A stretch of DNA of 64,000 nucleotides. Source: Sphingomonas crusticola. GTDB lineage: Bacteria; Pseudomonadota; Alphaproteobacteria; Sphingomonadales; Sphingomonadaceae. The stretch is taken from NCBI RefSeq assembly GCF_003391115.1, contig NZ_QTJP01000001.1, positions 1,736,001 through 1,800,000 of the forward strand, written 5' to 3'. Below, one piece after another: positions 53,904 through 63,322 of the stretch. The notes under the pieces are model-generated. The model ran no database searches and was not told where the DNA came from. It saw only the letters and a program-made list of their open reading frames with translations. The translations under genes and the position numbers were made by a program. Each line of letters opens with the position of its first letter. The stretch's first letter is position 1.

Positions 53904-56495
53904 ATGGTCCGCACGCACATTTCGTTGATCGCTCTGATGGCCGCGAGCCTGGCAGCCGGCGTTGGGCAGGCAAAGACCAACGACGTCGCGCCGGCACCGA
54001 GCGCTGCCGCTGATCCGGCCGCCCCGGCGACCGATGCCGCAGGCGACGCCGACGAGGGGACTATCATCGTCACCGGCGCCAAGGCGACCCGCTCCGCCAC
54101 CGCGATTTCGCAGGCTGAGATCCAGAAGATCCTGCCCGGCGTCTCGCCGTTAAAGGCGATCCAGACCCTTCCCGGCGTGCTCTACATCACCGCCGATCCG
54201 TGGGGCTATAATGAGCAGAATGCGCAGATCTTCATCCATGGCTTCGCTGCCAATCAGCTGGGCTATACGATGGACGGGCTGCCATTGGGCGACCAGAGCT
54301 ACGGCAATTATAACGGTCTCTCCCCCCAACGCGCGGTGATCTCGGAAAACGTCGCCCGCGTGGTCGTGGCGGCCGGCGCGGGCGATCTCGCCACCGCGTC
54401 GAACAGCAATCTCGGCGGCACGGTCGAGACCTTCTCGTCCGATCCGCAGGCAAGCTTCGGCATTCGTGCCGCCCAGACGTTCGGCAGCTACAGCGCCTCG
54501 CGCAGCTTCGTGCGCGTCGACAGCGGCGGCTTCGGGGCCAACGGCGCCAATTCGATCTATCTCTCCGGTGCCCGGCAGCACGCCCGCGCGTGGGATTTCG
54601 ACGGCAAGCAGGGCGGCTGGCAGGCGAATGCGAAGTTCGTCCACGACGACAGCGCCGGCAAGCTGACCCTCTATTTCGATTATAACGATTTCAAGCAGCC
54701 GAACGAGGACGCGACCGTCTTCTTCCGTCCCTCCGCCGGCGGGACCGCCACCCCGGTCCAGCTCTACACGCCTTATACGAAGCCGTTCTTCTATCCCGAC
54801 TTCGCAACCTACCGCACCAGCTACCTCAACGCGCTCGGCAATTCTCCGGCGAACGTAGGCAGCAATTATCGCAATTATTATTCGGACGCGCAGCGCACCG
54901 ATTATCTCGCTTATGCGCGCTACGACGCGCATCTTTCCAGCCATGTGACCTGGTCGACCACCGGCTATTATCATCACAATGACGGCGCCGGCGTGGTGGC
55001 CGGCCCGCTCGGCCAGTCCATCACGACCGCGCAGGCCTATCTCGACCCGAATTATGCCAGCATTCCGGCCAATTGCCGCTTCGGCGCCAATGCCAATGGG
55101 GTTCGCCCGGCGGCGTGTACCGCGCTCACGACTGCGCAGGCGGCAGCGGCTGGAGCGGCGCTGGTTGCGGCCACCGGCGGATCGGGGCTGATCACGCGCA
55201 CCACCGAATATCGCATTGCGCGCTACGGCGTGATTTCGTCGATGAGCATCGATCTCGGCGCGCATCAGATCGAGTTCGGCGGCTGGTACGAGCATAACAG
55301 CACGACGCAATGGCGCCGCTGGTACGGTGTGGACGTCAACAATCCGGATTCGAGCACGCCTTACATCCGTCCCCGCGACGTCGCGAATCCGCTGTTCACG
55401 CAATATCAGGGCGACGCGACCATCGAACAGCTGCAATTGCACCTCCAGGACAGCTGGCGCGTCTTTCCATCTCTGCTCGTCCAGGCCGGCTTCAAGACCA
55501 GCGCGCAATGGGCCGACGGCCGCTTTCCCGTGCAGCCCAAGGCGGGCTCGCTGTCCGGCCTTGCCGGCGGATTGCCCCAGGGTCAGATCAACACAAAGCG
55601 CTGGTTCCTGCCCGCTGTCGGCGCGACCTACGACCTGACAAGCCAGGAACAGGTCTATTTCAACATCCAGAAGAATTTGCGCCAGTATCAGGCCTATCTC
55701 GCCGGCGGGGGCGGCCCATGGTTCACCGGCAGCCAGGCGGCATTCGACGCGTTCAAGACCGAAGGGCGTCCGGAAACGAGCTGGACCTACGAAGGCGGCC
55801 TGCGCTCCAACCGCAATTTCGGCGACGGCATCGGCCTGCAGGCGCAGATCAATTATTATCGCGTCGTCTTCAACAACCGCTTGCTCGCCATCTCGACCAA
55901 TCCCGGCGGAATTGCGGGCAGCGGCATCACCGGCGGTACCTCGATCCTGGTGAATGTCGGCGATGTACACACCGACGGCGTCGATGCCGCCTTCACGTTG
56001 CGCCTCGGCCGCGCCTCGCTCTACAATGCGACTTCGTACAATCTGTCGAAATATCAGAGCGACTATACTTCGGCGGCGACCGGTATCGGGGCCGCGACCG
56101 GCACCTGCATCGGCGGCTATCTGGTCGTGGGCGGCGTCGTGCCGACCTGCGGCAAGCAGTTGCCGGGTATCCCCAAGTGGATGAACAAGACGGTCGCGAC
56201 CGTGTCTGCAGGCCCCTTCGAGGCGCAGCTTATCGGCGATTATGTGGGTCGCCGGCCCGCCACCTTCAGCAACGATGCCGTCATATCCTCTTATTTCCTG
56301 ACGTCGCTGCGCATTGCCGCGCAAGTGCCGGCCGACTGGCTCCACCTGCGCAAGGCGGAGATTGCGCTCAACGTCACCAACCTGACCGACAAGAAGGGTT
56401 TGTCGACGATCTCGGTCGGATCTGCCACCAACAGCTATTCGGCCTATCCGATTGCGCCGCGCCAGTGGTTCCTGACCCTCTCCTTGGGACTGTGA
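53904..56495 (+). CDS. TonB-dependent outer-membrane receptor
   Basis: An 863-residue receptor: signal peptide, then a spacer, a TonB-box-like EGTIIVTGA near residue 52, and a plug domain (LKAIQTLPGVLYIT, IFIHGFAANQLGYTMDGLPLG in segments). A 22-strand barrel ends in RQWFLTLSLGL. Aromatic-rich beta strands and YNLSKYQSDY-type segments are typical of the Caulobacter/Sphingomonas receptors. The phosphodiesterase gene begins two bases after its stop, so the cargo may be a glycerophosphodiester or a phospholipid breakdown product; this is inferred from context. Confidence 0.93.
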   Translation: MVRTHISLIALMAASLAAGVGQAKTNDVAPAPSAAADPAAPATDAAGDADEGTIIVTGAKATRSATAISQAEIQKILPGVSPLKAIQTLPGVLYITADPWGYNEQNAQIFIHGFAANQLGYTMDGLPLGDQSYGNYNGLSPQRAVISENVARVVVAAGAGDLATASNSNLGGTVETFSSDPQASFGIRAAQTFGSYSASRSFVRVDSGGFGANGANSIYLSGARQHARAWDFDGKQGGWQANAKFVHDDSAGKLTLYFDYNDFKQPNEDATVFFRPSAGGTATPVQLYTPYTKPFFYPDFATYRTSYLNALGNSPANVGSNYRNYYSDAQRTDYLAYARYDAHLSSHVTWSTTGYYHHNDGAGVVAGPLGQSITTAQAYLDPNYASIPANCRFGANANGVRPAACTALTTAQAAAAGAALVAATGGSGLITRTTEYRIARYGVISSMSIDLGAHQIEFGGWYEHNSTTQWRRWYGVDVNNPDSSTPYIRPRDVANPLFTQYQGDATIEQLQLHLQDSWRVFPSLLVQAGFKTSAQWADGRFPVQPKAGSLSGLAGGLPQGQINTKRWFLPAVGATYDLTSQEQVYFNIQKNLRQYQAYLAGGGGPWFTGSQAAFDAFKTEGRPETSWTYEGGLRSNRNFGDGIGLQAQINYYRVVFNNRLLAISTNPGGIAGSGITGGTSILVNVGDVHTDGVDAAFTLRLGRASLYNATSYNLSKYQSDYTSAATGIGAATGTCIGGYLVVGGVVPTCGKQLPGIPKWMNKTVATVSAGPFEAQLIGDYVGRRPATFSNDAVISSYFLTSLRIAAQVPADWLHLRKAEIALNVTNLTDKKGLSTISVGSATNSYSAYPIAPRQWFLTLSLGL

Positions 56496-56496
56496 T

Positions 56497-57603
56497 ATGA
56501 TGGCTTTCAACCGCAGGGAGGCGGTGCAGATGATGGGGCTGGCTGCGCTCGCCGCAGGCGCCGGTAATGCCTTCGCCGCGGCATCAGCGCGCACGGTGGA
56601 GGTGTTCGGACATCGCGGCGCCTCCGCGCTGCGGCCCGAGCACACGCTCGCTTCCTATGCCAAGGCGATCGCGGACGGCGCCGACTATATCGAGCCCGAT
56701 CTGTGCGCGACCAAGGACGGTGTCCTGGTGGCCCGGCACGAGAATAATATCGTCCAGACCACCGACATCGTAAAGCGTCCGGAATTTGCGGACCGCAAGA
56801 CAGCCAAGATGGTCGACGGCCAGCAACAGGAAGGCTGGTTCGTCGAGGATTTCACGCTCGCCGAACTCAAGACGCTGCGCGCGATCGAGCGGCTGCCGCA
56901 GCTACGTCCGCAAAATGCGAAGATGGACGGCCAGTTCGACGTGCCCACCTGGCAGGAAATCGTCGACTTCACCGCCGCCGAGTCCGCCGCACGCGGCCGC
57001 ATGGTCGGGCTGGTGCCCGAGCTCAAGCATTCCACCTATTTCGCGTCGATCGGCCTGCCGCTGGAAGACCGCTTCCTCGCGAGCCTGGCGGCGCACGATT
57101 ATACAAGGCGCTGCCCGCTTGAAATCCAGTCGTTCGAAATCGCCAACCTCAAATATCTGCGCAGCAAGCTCGGGCGGCCTGGCAACGTCCGGCTGATGCA
57201 ATTGGTCGAGCCGGCCGCGAGCAAACCCGCGGATATTGTGGTGGCGCGCAATGGCCCGAGCTATGCCGACATGGTGACCCCCGCCGGTCTTGCCGAAGTG
57301 GCGCGCTATGCCGACGTGATCGCGCCCCCCACGCGCGCCATCATACCGCTCGACGCCGACGGGAAACTCGGGGCGCCAACCTCCCTCGTTACCGACGCGC
57401 ACAAAGCGGGGCTGCTCGTCCATATCTGGACCTTCCGCCCCGAAAATTACTTCCTTGCCGCCGATTTTCGCGAGGGCAGCGACCCCGCCTTCCGCAACGA
57501 GCCGGGCTCCATCCGCGAGATCCAATCCTATGTTCGCGCGGGCATTGACGGCTTCTTCAGCGACGACCCTGGAATTGGCCGACGGGCCCTGGCGGCCATG
57601 TAA
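56497..57603 (+). CDS. Periplasmic glycerophosphodiester phosphodiesterase (GlpQ type)
   Basis: Hydrolyses glycerophosphodiesters to glycerol-3-phosphate and an alcohol. 368 residues. The N-terminus FNRREAVQMMGLAALAAG looks like a Tat signal. The GDPD barrel has the catalytic HRG in FGHRGASALRPEHTL, the metal Glu/Asp in YIEPDLCATKDGVLVARHE (in segments), VPELKHS and HIWTFRPEN. The length and the periplasmic location are those of GlpQ rather than cytosolic UgpQ. Operonic with the receptor upstream. Confidence 0.94.
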   Translation: MMAFNRREAVQMMGLAALAAGAGNAFAAASARTVEVFGHRGASALRPEHTLASYAKAIADGADYIEPDLCATKDGVLVARHENNIVQTTDIVKRPEFADRKTAKMVDGQQQEGWFVEDFTLAELKTLRAIERLPQLRPQNAKMDGQFDVPTWQEIVDFTAAESAARGRMVGLVPELKHSTYFASIGLPLEDRFLASLAAHDYTRRCPLEIQSFEIANLKYLRSKLGRPGNVRLMQLVEPAASKPADIVVARNGPSYADMVTPAGLAEVARYADVIAPPTRAIIPLDADGKLGAPTSLVTDAHKAGLLVHIWTFRPENYFLAADFREGSDPAFRNEPGSIREIQSYVRAGIDGFFSDDPGIGRRALAAM

Positions 57604-57659
57604 GCCCGGCGCGGACGCATTCGACTTGTGTTCGCACGATTTTCGGTCAACCTGACCCG

Positions 57660-58409
57660 ATGGACGCCCGTACCGCCGCATTGACGCTGTTTCTTAACCG
57701 GGTAGCGGGGCGGTCCCAGCTGTCGGACCAAGAACGGGCCGCGATCCTCAATCTGCCGGGCGAGGTCACCCTGGTCGAACCCAACCGCGATCTGGTGAGC
57801 ATGGGCGAGATCGTCGATCGCACTTGCCTGGTAGCGGATGGCCTCATGGCGCGCTTCGGCGAGACCCGCGATGGCAGCCGCCAGATATCTGCGCTCTACA
57901 TCCCCGGCGACATGCCCGACCTCTATTCGTACGTGCTGCCACGATCGAGTTGGGCACTGACAGCGCTGACGAAGACGACGACCGTCCGCGTGCTCCATTC
58001 CGCGATCCACGACATCGTCGAGCGCTACCCGGCGGTCGGACGGGCATTCTGGCGCGATTGTACCCTGGATGGCGCGATCACCGCCGAGTGGATCCTCAAT
58101 ATCGGCCGACGCAATGCCCGCAGCCGGGTCGCGCATCTGCTGTGCGAAATGGCGGCCCGCTACGAGCGGATCGGCAAGCTGGAGGGCATGAGCTTTCCCT
58201 TCCCGATCAACCAGACCCATCTTGCCGATGCGCTTGGACTGACCGCGATCCACATCAACCGTACGCTCGCCGCGTTGCGCAAGGCCGAGATCGTCAGCAT
58301 CGGCGGCCGCATGGTCAAGGTGATGGACTGGAATGCGCTTAGATCGGCGGCGGATTTCGATCCGCTCTACCTGCAATTCGATAGCAATCCGGTCTCAGCG
58401 CTACTCTGA
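57660..58409 (+). CDS. Crp/Fnr family transcriptional regulator
   Basis: A 249-residue regulator. The N-terminal cyclic-nucleotide-binding-like beta roll (LVSMGEIVDRTCLVADGLMARF in segments) and dimer helix are followed by a C-terminal winged helix: INQTHLADALGLTAIHINRTLAALRK. It lacks the Cys set of Fnr and the arginine typical of cAMP sites, so the ligand is unknown. It follows the phosphodiesterase by 56 nt and may be in its transcript. Confidence 0.88.
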   Translation: MDARTAALTLFLNRVAGRSQLSDQERAAILNLPGEVTLVEPNRDLVSMGEIVDRTCLVADGLMARFGETRDGSRQISALYIPGDMPDLYSYVLPRSSWALTALTKTTTVRVLHSAIHDIVERYPAVGRAFWRDCTLDGAITAEWILNIGRRNARSRVAHLLCEMAARYERIGKLEGMSFPFPINQTHLADALGLTAIHINRTLAALRKAEIVSIGGRMVKVMDWNALRSAADFDPLYLQFDSNPVSALL

Positions 58410-58419
58410 CCGGCAGGCT

Positions 58420-59091
58420 TCAGGCGGCGGGAAACGCCAACCGCTGTCCCAGCAATCGCGCACCACGCCGTAGCCCGCGGAAACCGACGGCGAATTGCGC
58501 CATCGTCTGGGTCACATCGCGCATCTGGGAAGGATCGTTGGCGAGCGAGCGGCGCATCGCCGTCCGATCGAAGCCGCCGTCCGGCCGCATCGATACCGTG
58601 ATTGCGTGCGGCAGCAGATGGCCCACTTCATCCGATACGATCCGCGCGATCGCGAACGGCAGATCGTGCGCCTTGGCCACCGCCGCCGCGACATGGCTCT
58701 CCATATCGACTGCCAGGGCGGCATGGCGCACACCGAGCGCGCGCTTTTCCGCGATCGTGTCGATCATCCGCCCGTCGGCAAAGAAGGTGCCGACCGTCGC
58801 GCCCGGCAATCGTGCGGCGATCGCATCGCGCCAGCCGCGATGGCAGTCATGCTCGATCGCCCCGGTGAGGCGGTCGCCGACAATCCAGTCGCCGATATGC
58901 AGTCCTTCGGCCAGACCACCGGTCAGCCCATAACTGAGGATCCCGCATGCGCCGTCCGCGACCGCCTCGTGCAGCGCCTGCTCGAGCCGCGCGGCCACGC
59001 CGCCACCGGCGATCGCGACGATCCCGGGCCCTTCGACGGTGCGCACCTCACGCGTGAAGCCCGTTACGACGATGATGGGCTTGTTGCTCAT
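58420..59091 (-). CDS. hpnG: Hopanoid-associated nucleoside phosphorylase (HpnG-like)
   Basis: A 223-residue purine-nucleoside-phosphorylase-fold protein. The conserved pieces are GIVAIAGGGVA, LSYGLTGGLAEGLHIGDWIVG in two segments, AVDMESHVAAAVA and IVSDEVGHLLP. HpnG removes adenine from adenosylhopane to form ribosylhopane (phosphoribohopane). Other hopanoid genes are not here. It is convergent with the Crp gene, with 10 nt between stops. MTA/SAH nucleosidase is an alternative label with lower fit. Confidence 0.85.
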   Translation of the reverse strand: MSNKPIIVVTGFTREVRTVEGPGIVAIAGGGVAARLEQALHEAVADGACGILSYGLTGGLAEGLHIGDWIVGDRLTGAIEHDCHRGWRDAIAARLPGATVGTFFADGRMIDTIAEKRALGVRHAALAVDMESHVAAAVAKAHDLPFAIARIVSDEVGHLLPHAITVSMRPDGGFDRTAMRRSLANDPSQMRDVTQTMAQFAVGFRGLRRGARLLGQRLAFPAA

Positions 59092-59097
59092 GATACT

Positions 59098-59237
59098 CCC
59101 CGCTCATCCTGAGTAGGGATCGAGTAGCGGCGCAGCCGCGTATCGAGAGCCCGTATCGAAGGACATGACCGCGTGCTTCGATACGAGCCCTCGATACGGC
59201 CTTACAGGCCTACTCGGTCTCTACTCAGCATGAGCGG
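59098..59237. repeat. Dispersed intergenic palindrome, 'CGATACG' family, copy 4
   Basis: The best-formed copy. CCCGCTCATCCTGAGTAG (from 59098) and CTACTCAGCATGAGCGGG (to about 59237) are inverse with one mismatch. Inside are GGCGCAGCCGCGTATCGAGAG, CGTATCGAAGGACATG, CGTGCTTCGATACGAG and CCTCGATACGGCC. It fills the gap between the HAD and hpnG genes. Confidence 0.8.
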
Positions 59238-59261
59238 GCTGGGTAAATGGGCTTGCCCGGT

Positions 59262-60011
59262 TTACGATTTCAAACAGGCGATCAGCCCCGTCACGACCGC
59301 CTTCGTCTCCTCGACGTCGCGCACGCGCACCGTGTCGAGGCCGAGCGTCTTGGCGGGATAGTCGTTGCCGCCCGGGAAGATCGCGTCACCCAGGAACAAT
59401 ATGTCGTCCAGCGCGACGCCGACCGTCTCGCTCAGATGCTTGAGGCCATAGGCCTTGTCGACACCCTTGCGCGTGATGTCGATCGAGGTCGAACCGCCCA
59501 TATTGATCGACAGGTCGGGCAGCATGCCCTGCAGGATCGCCTGCAACGTCTTGCGCTTGGCGTGGTCCGGATCCCACTTGTCCTTCGCCTCGAGCGGCGC
59601 CTGCTGGCCGAGCGCGGAGAAGGTGATCTGGCTGCCGCGATCCTCGATCTGCTCGCCCCAGGTCTGCTCGCCCGCATAGCCGGCCTGCTCCACTGCAGCC
59701 TTGAGCGAATCGCGGATTTTCTGACTCTCTTCGTCGCTGAACAGCTCGGCATAGATCTGCGTCCAGGCGCCGTCCTGGTAACGGTAGAGCTTCGTCCCTG
59801 TCGTCGGCTGGACGATGAAATTGGCCAGATTGGCATGGCCCGGCATACGGCTGATGACCTGCTTTTCGAATTGCGGCCAATCGCCGCCGGAGATGATGTC
59901 CACCATGGCGACGGTGGTGAGCTGACCGAGCAGGTCGGCCATGTCGTCATCCAGCGGTTGTTTGCTCAGCGCGAGCGTACCGTCGAGATCGAATGCAATC
60001 AGCTTCTTCAT
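59262..60011 (-). CDS. HAD-IIB phosphatase resembling eukaryotic-type phosphomannomutase
   Basis: A 249-residue HAD-superfamily protein. Motif I is FDLDGTLALSKQ with the nucleophile and second Asp, motif II IISGGDWPQFEKQ, and motif IV LGDAIFPGGNDYPA. The cap region QIEDRGSQITFSALGQQAP and SINMGGSTSIDITRKGVDK is arranged as in PMM1/PMM2-type phosphomannomutases. It may be a sugar-phosphate mutase or phosphatase. It overlaps the next HAD gene by 4 nt. Confidence 0.8.
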   Translation of the reverse strand: MKKLIAFDLDGTLALSKQPLDDDMADLLGQLTTVAMVDIISGGDWPQFEKQVISRMPGHANLANFIVQPTTGTKLYRYQDGAWTQIYAELFSDEESQKIRDSLKAAVEQAGYAGEQTWGEQIEDRGSQITFSALGQQAPLEAKDKWDPDHAKRKTLQAILQGMLPDLSINMGGSTSIDITRKGVDKAYGLKHLSETVGVALDDILFLGDAIFPGGNDYPAKTLGLDTVRVRDVEETKAVVTGLIACLKS

Positions 60012-60823
60012 TGTTGCCCCTTCAGCATCGGCAGCAGGATCGTTTCGATCGCATGCGCCACGCCATCGTCATCGTTGCTGGTTGAAAGATAGGCGGCCTT
60101 TGCCTTCACCGCGTCGGGCGCCTGGCCCATCGCGATGGCAATGCCGGCACGTTCGAACATCGGCACATCGTTGAACTGATCGCCGAGCACGGCGACCTCG
60201 CTCAGGTCGACGCCCGCCGTGCGCGCTAGCGTCGCGACGCCCTCGCCCTTGTTGGCGACCGGGCTCGTCAGATCGAGATAATAGGTCTGGCTTTGCCCGA
60301 CGGTCGCGGCCTTGCCGATCGCCGCGTCCATCTGGGCGTGGAGCTCCTTGAGCAGCGCCGGATCGTCGCTGACCCAGGTGAGCTTGTCGACTTCGCCGAA
60401 GAGCGGCGTCATGTCGGTTTCGATCACCGGCTGCTGCGCCGACGCCAACACCTCGTGCGGCACGTGCGGGTTGTTCGGGTCGACGATATGCCAGCGCCCC
60501 TCGGCGAAGATCCACGGCGTCGCCGCCGACTTGCCGGCAATGGCGAAACTCTTCTCGACCACGTCCCGGTCGAGCATGTGACGCTCGACCACCGATCCGT
60601 CCGGCGCGATGATCGTGCCGCCGTTGAAGGCCGCGATCGGCCCGGTCGGCTTCAGCGCCTCTACCAGGAAGGCAATGCCCGATGGGGGCCGCGCGCTGAT
60701 GATGGTGAAAGGCACGCCTGCTGCCTGCAGCTTGGCAACGGCGTCGATCGTCGGCTGGGTCAGTCGCTTGGCGTTGTTGACGAGCGTCCCGTCGACGTCG
60801 GAAATCACGAAGCGCAGCGTCAT
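60008..60823 (-). CDS. Cof-type HAD-IIB phosphatase
   Basis: A 271-residue HAD protein: motif I ISDVDGTLVNN, motif II FTIISARPPSG, C2B cap with AAFNGGTIIAPDG, Lys motif NKGEGVATLA and motif IV LGDQFNDVPMFERAG. Such enzymes dephosphorylate sugar phosphates or flavin/PLP intermediates. ATG 60823 lies in the zwf stop (ATGA), so zwf and both HAD genes form one unit, pointing to a sugar-phosphate substrate. An in-frame ATG six codons upstream is less likely. Confidence 0.88.
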   Translation of the reverse strand: MTLRFVISDVDGTLVNNAKRLTQPTIDAVAKLQAAGVPFTIISARPPSGIAFLVEALKPTGPIAAFNGGTIIAPDGSVVERHMLDRDVVEKSFAIAGKSAATPWIFAEGRWHIVDPNNPHVPHEVLASAQQPVIETDMTPLFGEVDKLTWVSDDPALLKELHAQMDAAIGKAATVGQSQTYYLDLTSPVANKGEGVATLARTAGVDLSEVAVLGDQFNDVPMFERAGIAIAMGQAPDAVKAKAAYLSTSNDDDGVAHAIETILLPMLKGQQ

Positions 60824-62253
60824 TCGCCGATCTCGTGCCACTGGCGCCCATCGCGCGCGAGCAGTTCGGCGGCACCCGCAGGGCCATCCGATCCGCGCTT
60901 GTAGCGTTCGACCTTGCCTTTTCCCTTGGCCCAGGCGTCCAGGAAAGGCTGTACTGCGGACCAGCCCGCTTCGATCTGGTCGGCACGCTGGAACAGCGTC
61001 TGGTCGCCCATCATCATGTCGTACAGCAATGTTTCATATCCGGTCCGGCCGCCAATCTTGAACTTGTCCGCATATTGGAAATCGAGCGCGACCGGCACCG
61101 CCTGCACCTTCGGCCCCGGCTTCTTGACCATGAAATCCAGCGCGATGCCTTCATCGGGCTGAAGCTGCAGGACCAGGCGGCTGGGCGGGAGGTCGGCGAC
61201 CTGGGTGTCGCGGAAGAGCGCCAGCGGCACCGGCTTGAACGTGACGACAACCTCGGTGTCGCGCGCCTTCAGCGCCTTGCCGGTACGCAGATAGAAGGGG
61301 ACGCCTGCCCAGCGCCACGTGTCGACGAACAGCTTCACCGCGACATAGGTTTCGACATTGCTCTTGGCGGCGACGTCTGCGGTCTTGCGATAGCCTTCAT
61401 ATTGGCCGCGCACGCTGTCCGCGCGCGCCTCGGCCGGGGTCGGTTCGCGCACGGCCACCAGGACCTTTGCCTTTTCAGTGCGGACGGAATCGGCGGAAAG
61501 ATCGTTGGGCGGCTCCATCCCGACCATCGCCAGCAGCTGGAACAAATGGTTGGGTACCATGTCGCGCAGCGCGCCGGTCGCGTCATAGAAAGCGCCGCGC
61601 GTTCCGACATCGACCGTCTCCGCGGCGGTGATCTGCACGCTGTCGATATAGCGATTATTCCACACCGCCTCGATCCAGGGATTGGCGAAGCGTGCGACCA
61701 TGATGTTCTGGACCGTTTCCTTTCCCAGGAAATGATCGATCCGGTAGACTTGCGTCTCGGCGACCTGTGCCAGGATCTGCGCGTTGAGCGCGCGCGCCGA
61801 GGCGAGATCGTGACCGAACGGTTTTTCCACCGCTACGCGGCGAAAACGCCCGTCGATTTCCTCCATCAGGCCTGCCTTCGTCAGGCTCTCGATGATCGGC
61901 CCGAAAAATTGCGCCGGCGTGGCGAGGTAGAAAGCGGCATTGCCTTCGCCCAATCGCTGCTTGAGGTCGTCGAACACCTGCGGCTGGGTGAAGTCGCCTT
62001 GCAGATAGGTGATCCGGCCGCGCAACTTCGACCAGCATTCGGTCTTGGGCGCGAACTCGTCGAGACCCGCACGCAGATCCTCATCACTGCCGTCGCGCGA
62101 GCCGATGCCGAGGATATGCAGATCCTCACCGATCAGCCCGTCGCCACACAGATTGGCGATCGCCGGCACCAGCAGCCGCCGCGCGAGATCGCCGGTCGCG
62201 CCAAAGATCACCAGCGTGGCGGGAGGCGATGGCTTGAGCTTGGTCGCCGCCAC
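60820..62253 (-). CDS. zwf: Glucose-6-phosphate 1-dehydrogenase
   Basis: Zwf oxidises glucose-6-phosphate to 6-phosphogluconolactone and feeds the Entner-Doudoroff and pentose phosphate routes. 477 residues. The nucleotide motif is FGATGDLARRLL, the substrate/catalytic motif RIDHFLGKETVQN, and EKPFGHDLASA is also conserved. Downstream come two coupled HAD phosphatases; gnd lies 61 nt upstream. No lactonase or edd is seen in the window. Confidence 0.97.
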   Translation of the reverse strand: MAATKLKPSPPATLVIFGATGDLARRLLVPAIANLCGDGLIGEDLHILGIGSRDGSDEDLRAGLDEFAPKTECWSKLRGRITYLQGDFTQPQVFDDLKQRLGEGNAAFYLATPAQFFGPIIESLTKAGLMEEIDGRFRRVAVEKPFGHDLASARALNAQILAQVAETQVYRIDHFLGKETVQNIMVARFANPWIEAVWNNRYIDSVQITAAETVDVGTRGAFYDATGALRDMVPNHLFQLLAMVGMEPPNDLSADSVRTEKAKVLVAVREPTPAEARADSVRGQYEGYRKTADVAAKSNVETYVAVKLFVDTWRWAGVPFYLRTGKALKARDTEVVVTFKPVPLALFRDTQVADLPPSRLVLQLQPDEGIALDFMVKKPGPKVQAVPVALDFQYADKFKIGGRTGYETLLYDMMMGDQTLFQRADQIEAGWSAVQPFLDAWAKGKGKVERYKRGSDGPAGAAELLARDGRQWHEIGE

Positions 62254-62314
62254 TAGGCCGCAACCCTACCGGCCAAGAGGACGCACGCGGCAAGATCAAA
62301 AGCCCCGGCAATCC

Positions 62315-63292
62315 TCACTGCGGCATCTCGACGTGCCCGCCAAAGCCGAAGCGCATCGCCGACAGCACCTGATCGGCAAAGGTGTGATCCACCCGGCTGC
62401 GGTAGCGCGCAAACAAGGCGGTGGTCAGCACGTTGGCCGGCACCGCTTCCTCCATTGCCGCCTCGACCGTCCAATGGCCCTCGCCGGAATCGGCCACGCG
62501 GCCGGAGAAATTCTCGAGCATGGGGTCCTTGGCCAGCGCGATCGCGGTCAAATCGAGCAGCCAGGAGGAGATGACCGAGCCGCGCCGCCACACTTCGGCA
62601 ATATCCTTGAGGTTGAGGTCGAACCTCTCCTCTTCGGGCAGCTTGTCCGACTTCTTGCCCTTCAGGATGTCGAAGCCCTCGGCATAGGCCTGCATCAGGC
62701 CATATTCGATGCCGTTGTGGATCATCTTGACGAAGTGACCTGCGCCCGCCGGGCCGGCGTGGATATAGCCCTTCTCGGCCCGCAGATCTTCCTGGGCCAG
62801 ACCCGGCGTACGCGGAATCGTGCCCATGCCCGGCGCCAGCGCGTCGAAGATCGGGTCGAGGTGATCGACCACCGCCACCGGCCCGCCGATCATCATGCAA
62901 TAACCGCGCTCGAGGCCCCACACGCCGCCGGAGGTGCCGACATCGACATATTCGACGCCTTTCTCGCGCAGCGACTTGGCGCGGCGGATATCGTCCTTGT
63001 AGAAGGTGTTGCCGCCGTCGATGATGATGTCGCCGCTTGTCGCATGGTCGGCCAGCGCCGCGATCGTCTGCTCGGTCGGATCGCCGGCCGGGAGCATCAC
63101 CCAGAAGATCGCCGGATTTTCCAGCTTGCCGCGCAGATCGTCGAGGCCCGAGGCAGCGACCGCGCCCTCCTTCACCAGATCGTCGATCGCCTGCTGGTTG
63201 CGGTCATAGACCACCGCCTCGTGACCCGCCTTCATCAACCGCCGGACAATGCCGGCACCCATCCGGCCGAGGCCGATCATCGCGATCCGCAT
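62315..63292 (-). CDS. gnd: 6-phosphogluconate dehydrogenase, decarboxylating (short form)
   Basis: Oxidatively decarboxylates 6-phosphogluconate to ribulose-5-phosphate. The 325-residue length marks the short GndA/YqeC type, not the 470-residue form. The N-terminal motif is [14 protein letters not shown], with YDRN after the second strand. The substrate site has [18 protein letters not shown] in two segments, and [15 protein letters not shown] holds the catalytic Lys neighbourhood (GHFVKMIHN). Short forms are often NAD-dependent. Confidence 0.95.
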   Translation of the reverse strand: MRIAMIGLGRMGAGIVRRLMKAGHEAVVYDRNQQAIDDLVKEGAVAASGLDDLRGKLENPAIFWVMLPAGDPTEQTIAALADHATSGDIIIDGGNTFYKDDIRRAKSLREKGVEYVDVGTSGGVWGLERGYCMMIGGPVAVVDHLDPIFDALAPGMGTIPRTPGLAQEDLRAEKGYIHAGPAGAGHFVKMIHNGIEYGLMQAYAEGFDILKGKKSDKLPEEERFDLNLKDIAEVWRRGSVISSWLLDLTAIALAKDPMLENFSGRVADSGEGHWTVEAAMEEAVPANVLTTALFARYRSRVDHTFADQVLSAMRFGFGGHVEMPQ

Positions 63293-63322
63293 AAACTTCT
63301 CCAGCTTGCGACACTTCTACTT

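Noticed and set aside
54150..56645. 831-codon open frame antisense to the TonB receptor
   Set aside because: Long antisense frames arise in GC-rich genes from codon bias. It has no family motif, and the receptor on the other strand is complete with signal peptide, TonB box, plug and barrel.
60835..62256. 473-codon open frame antisense to zwf
   Set aside because: Mirrors zwf almost exactly and has no recognisable domain; zwf is certain.
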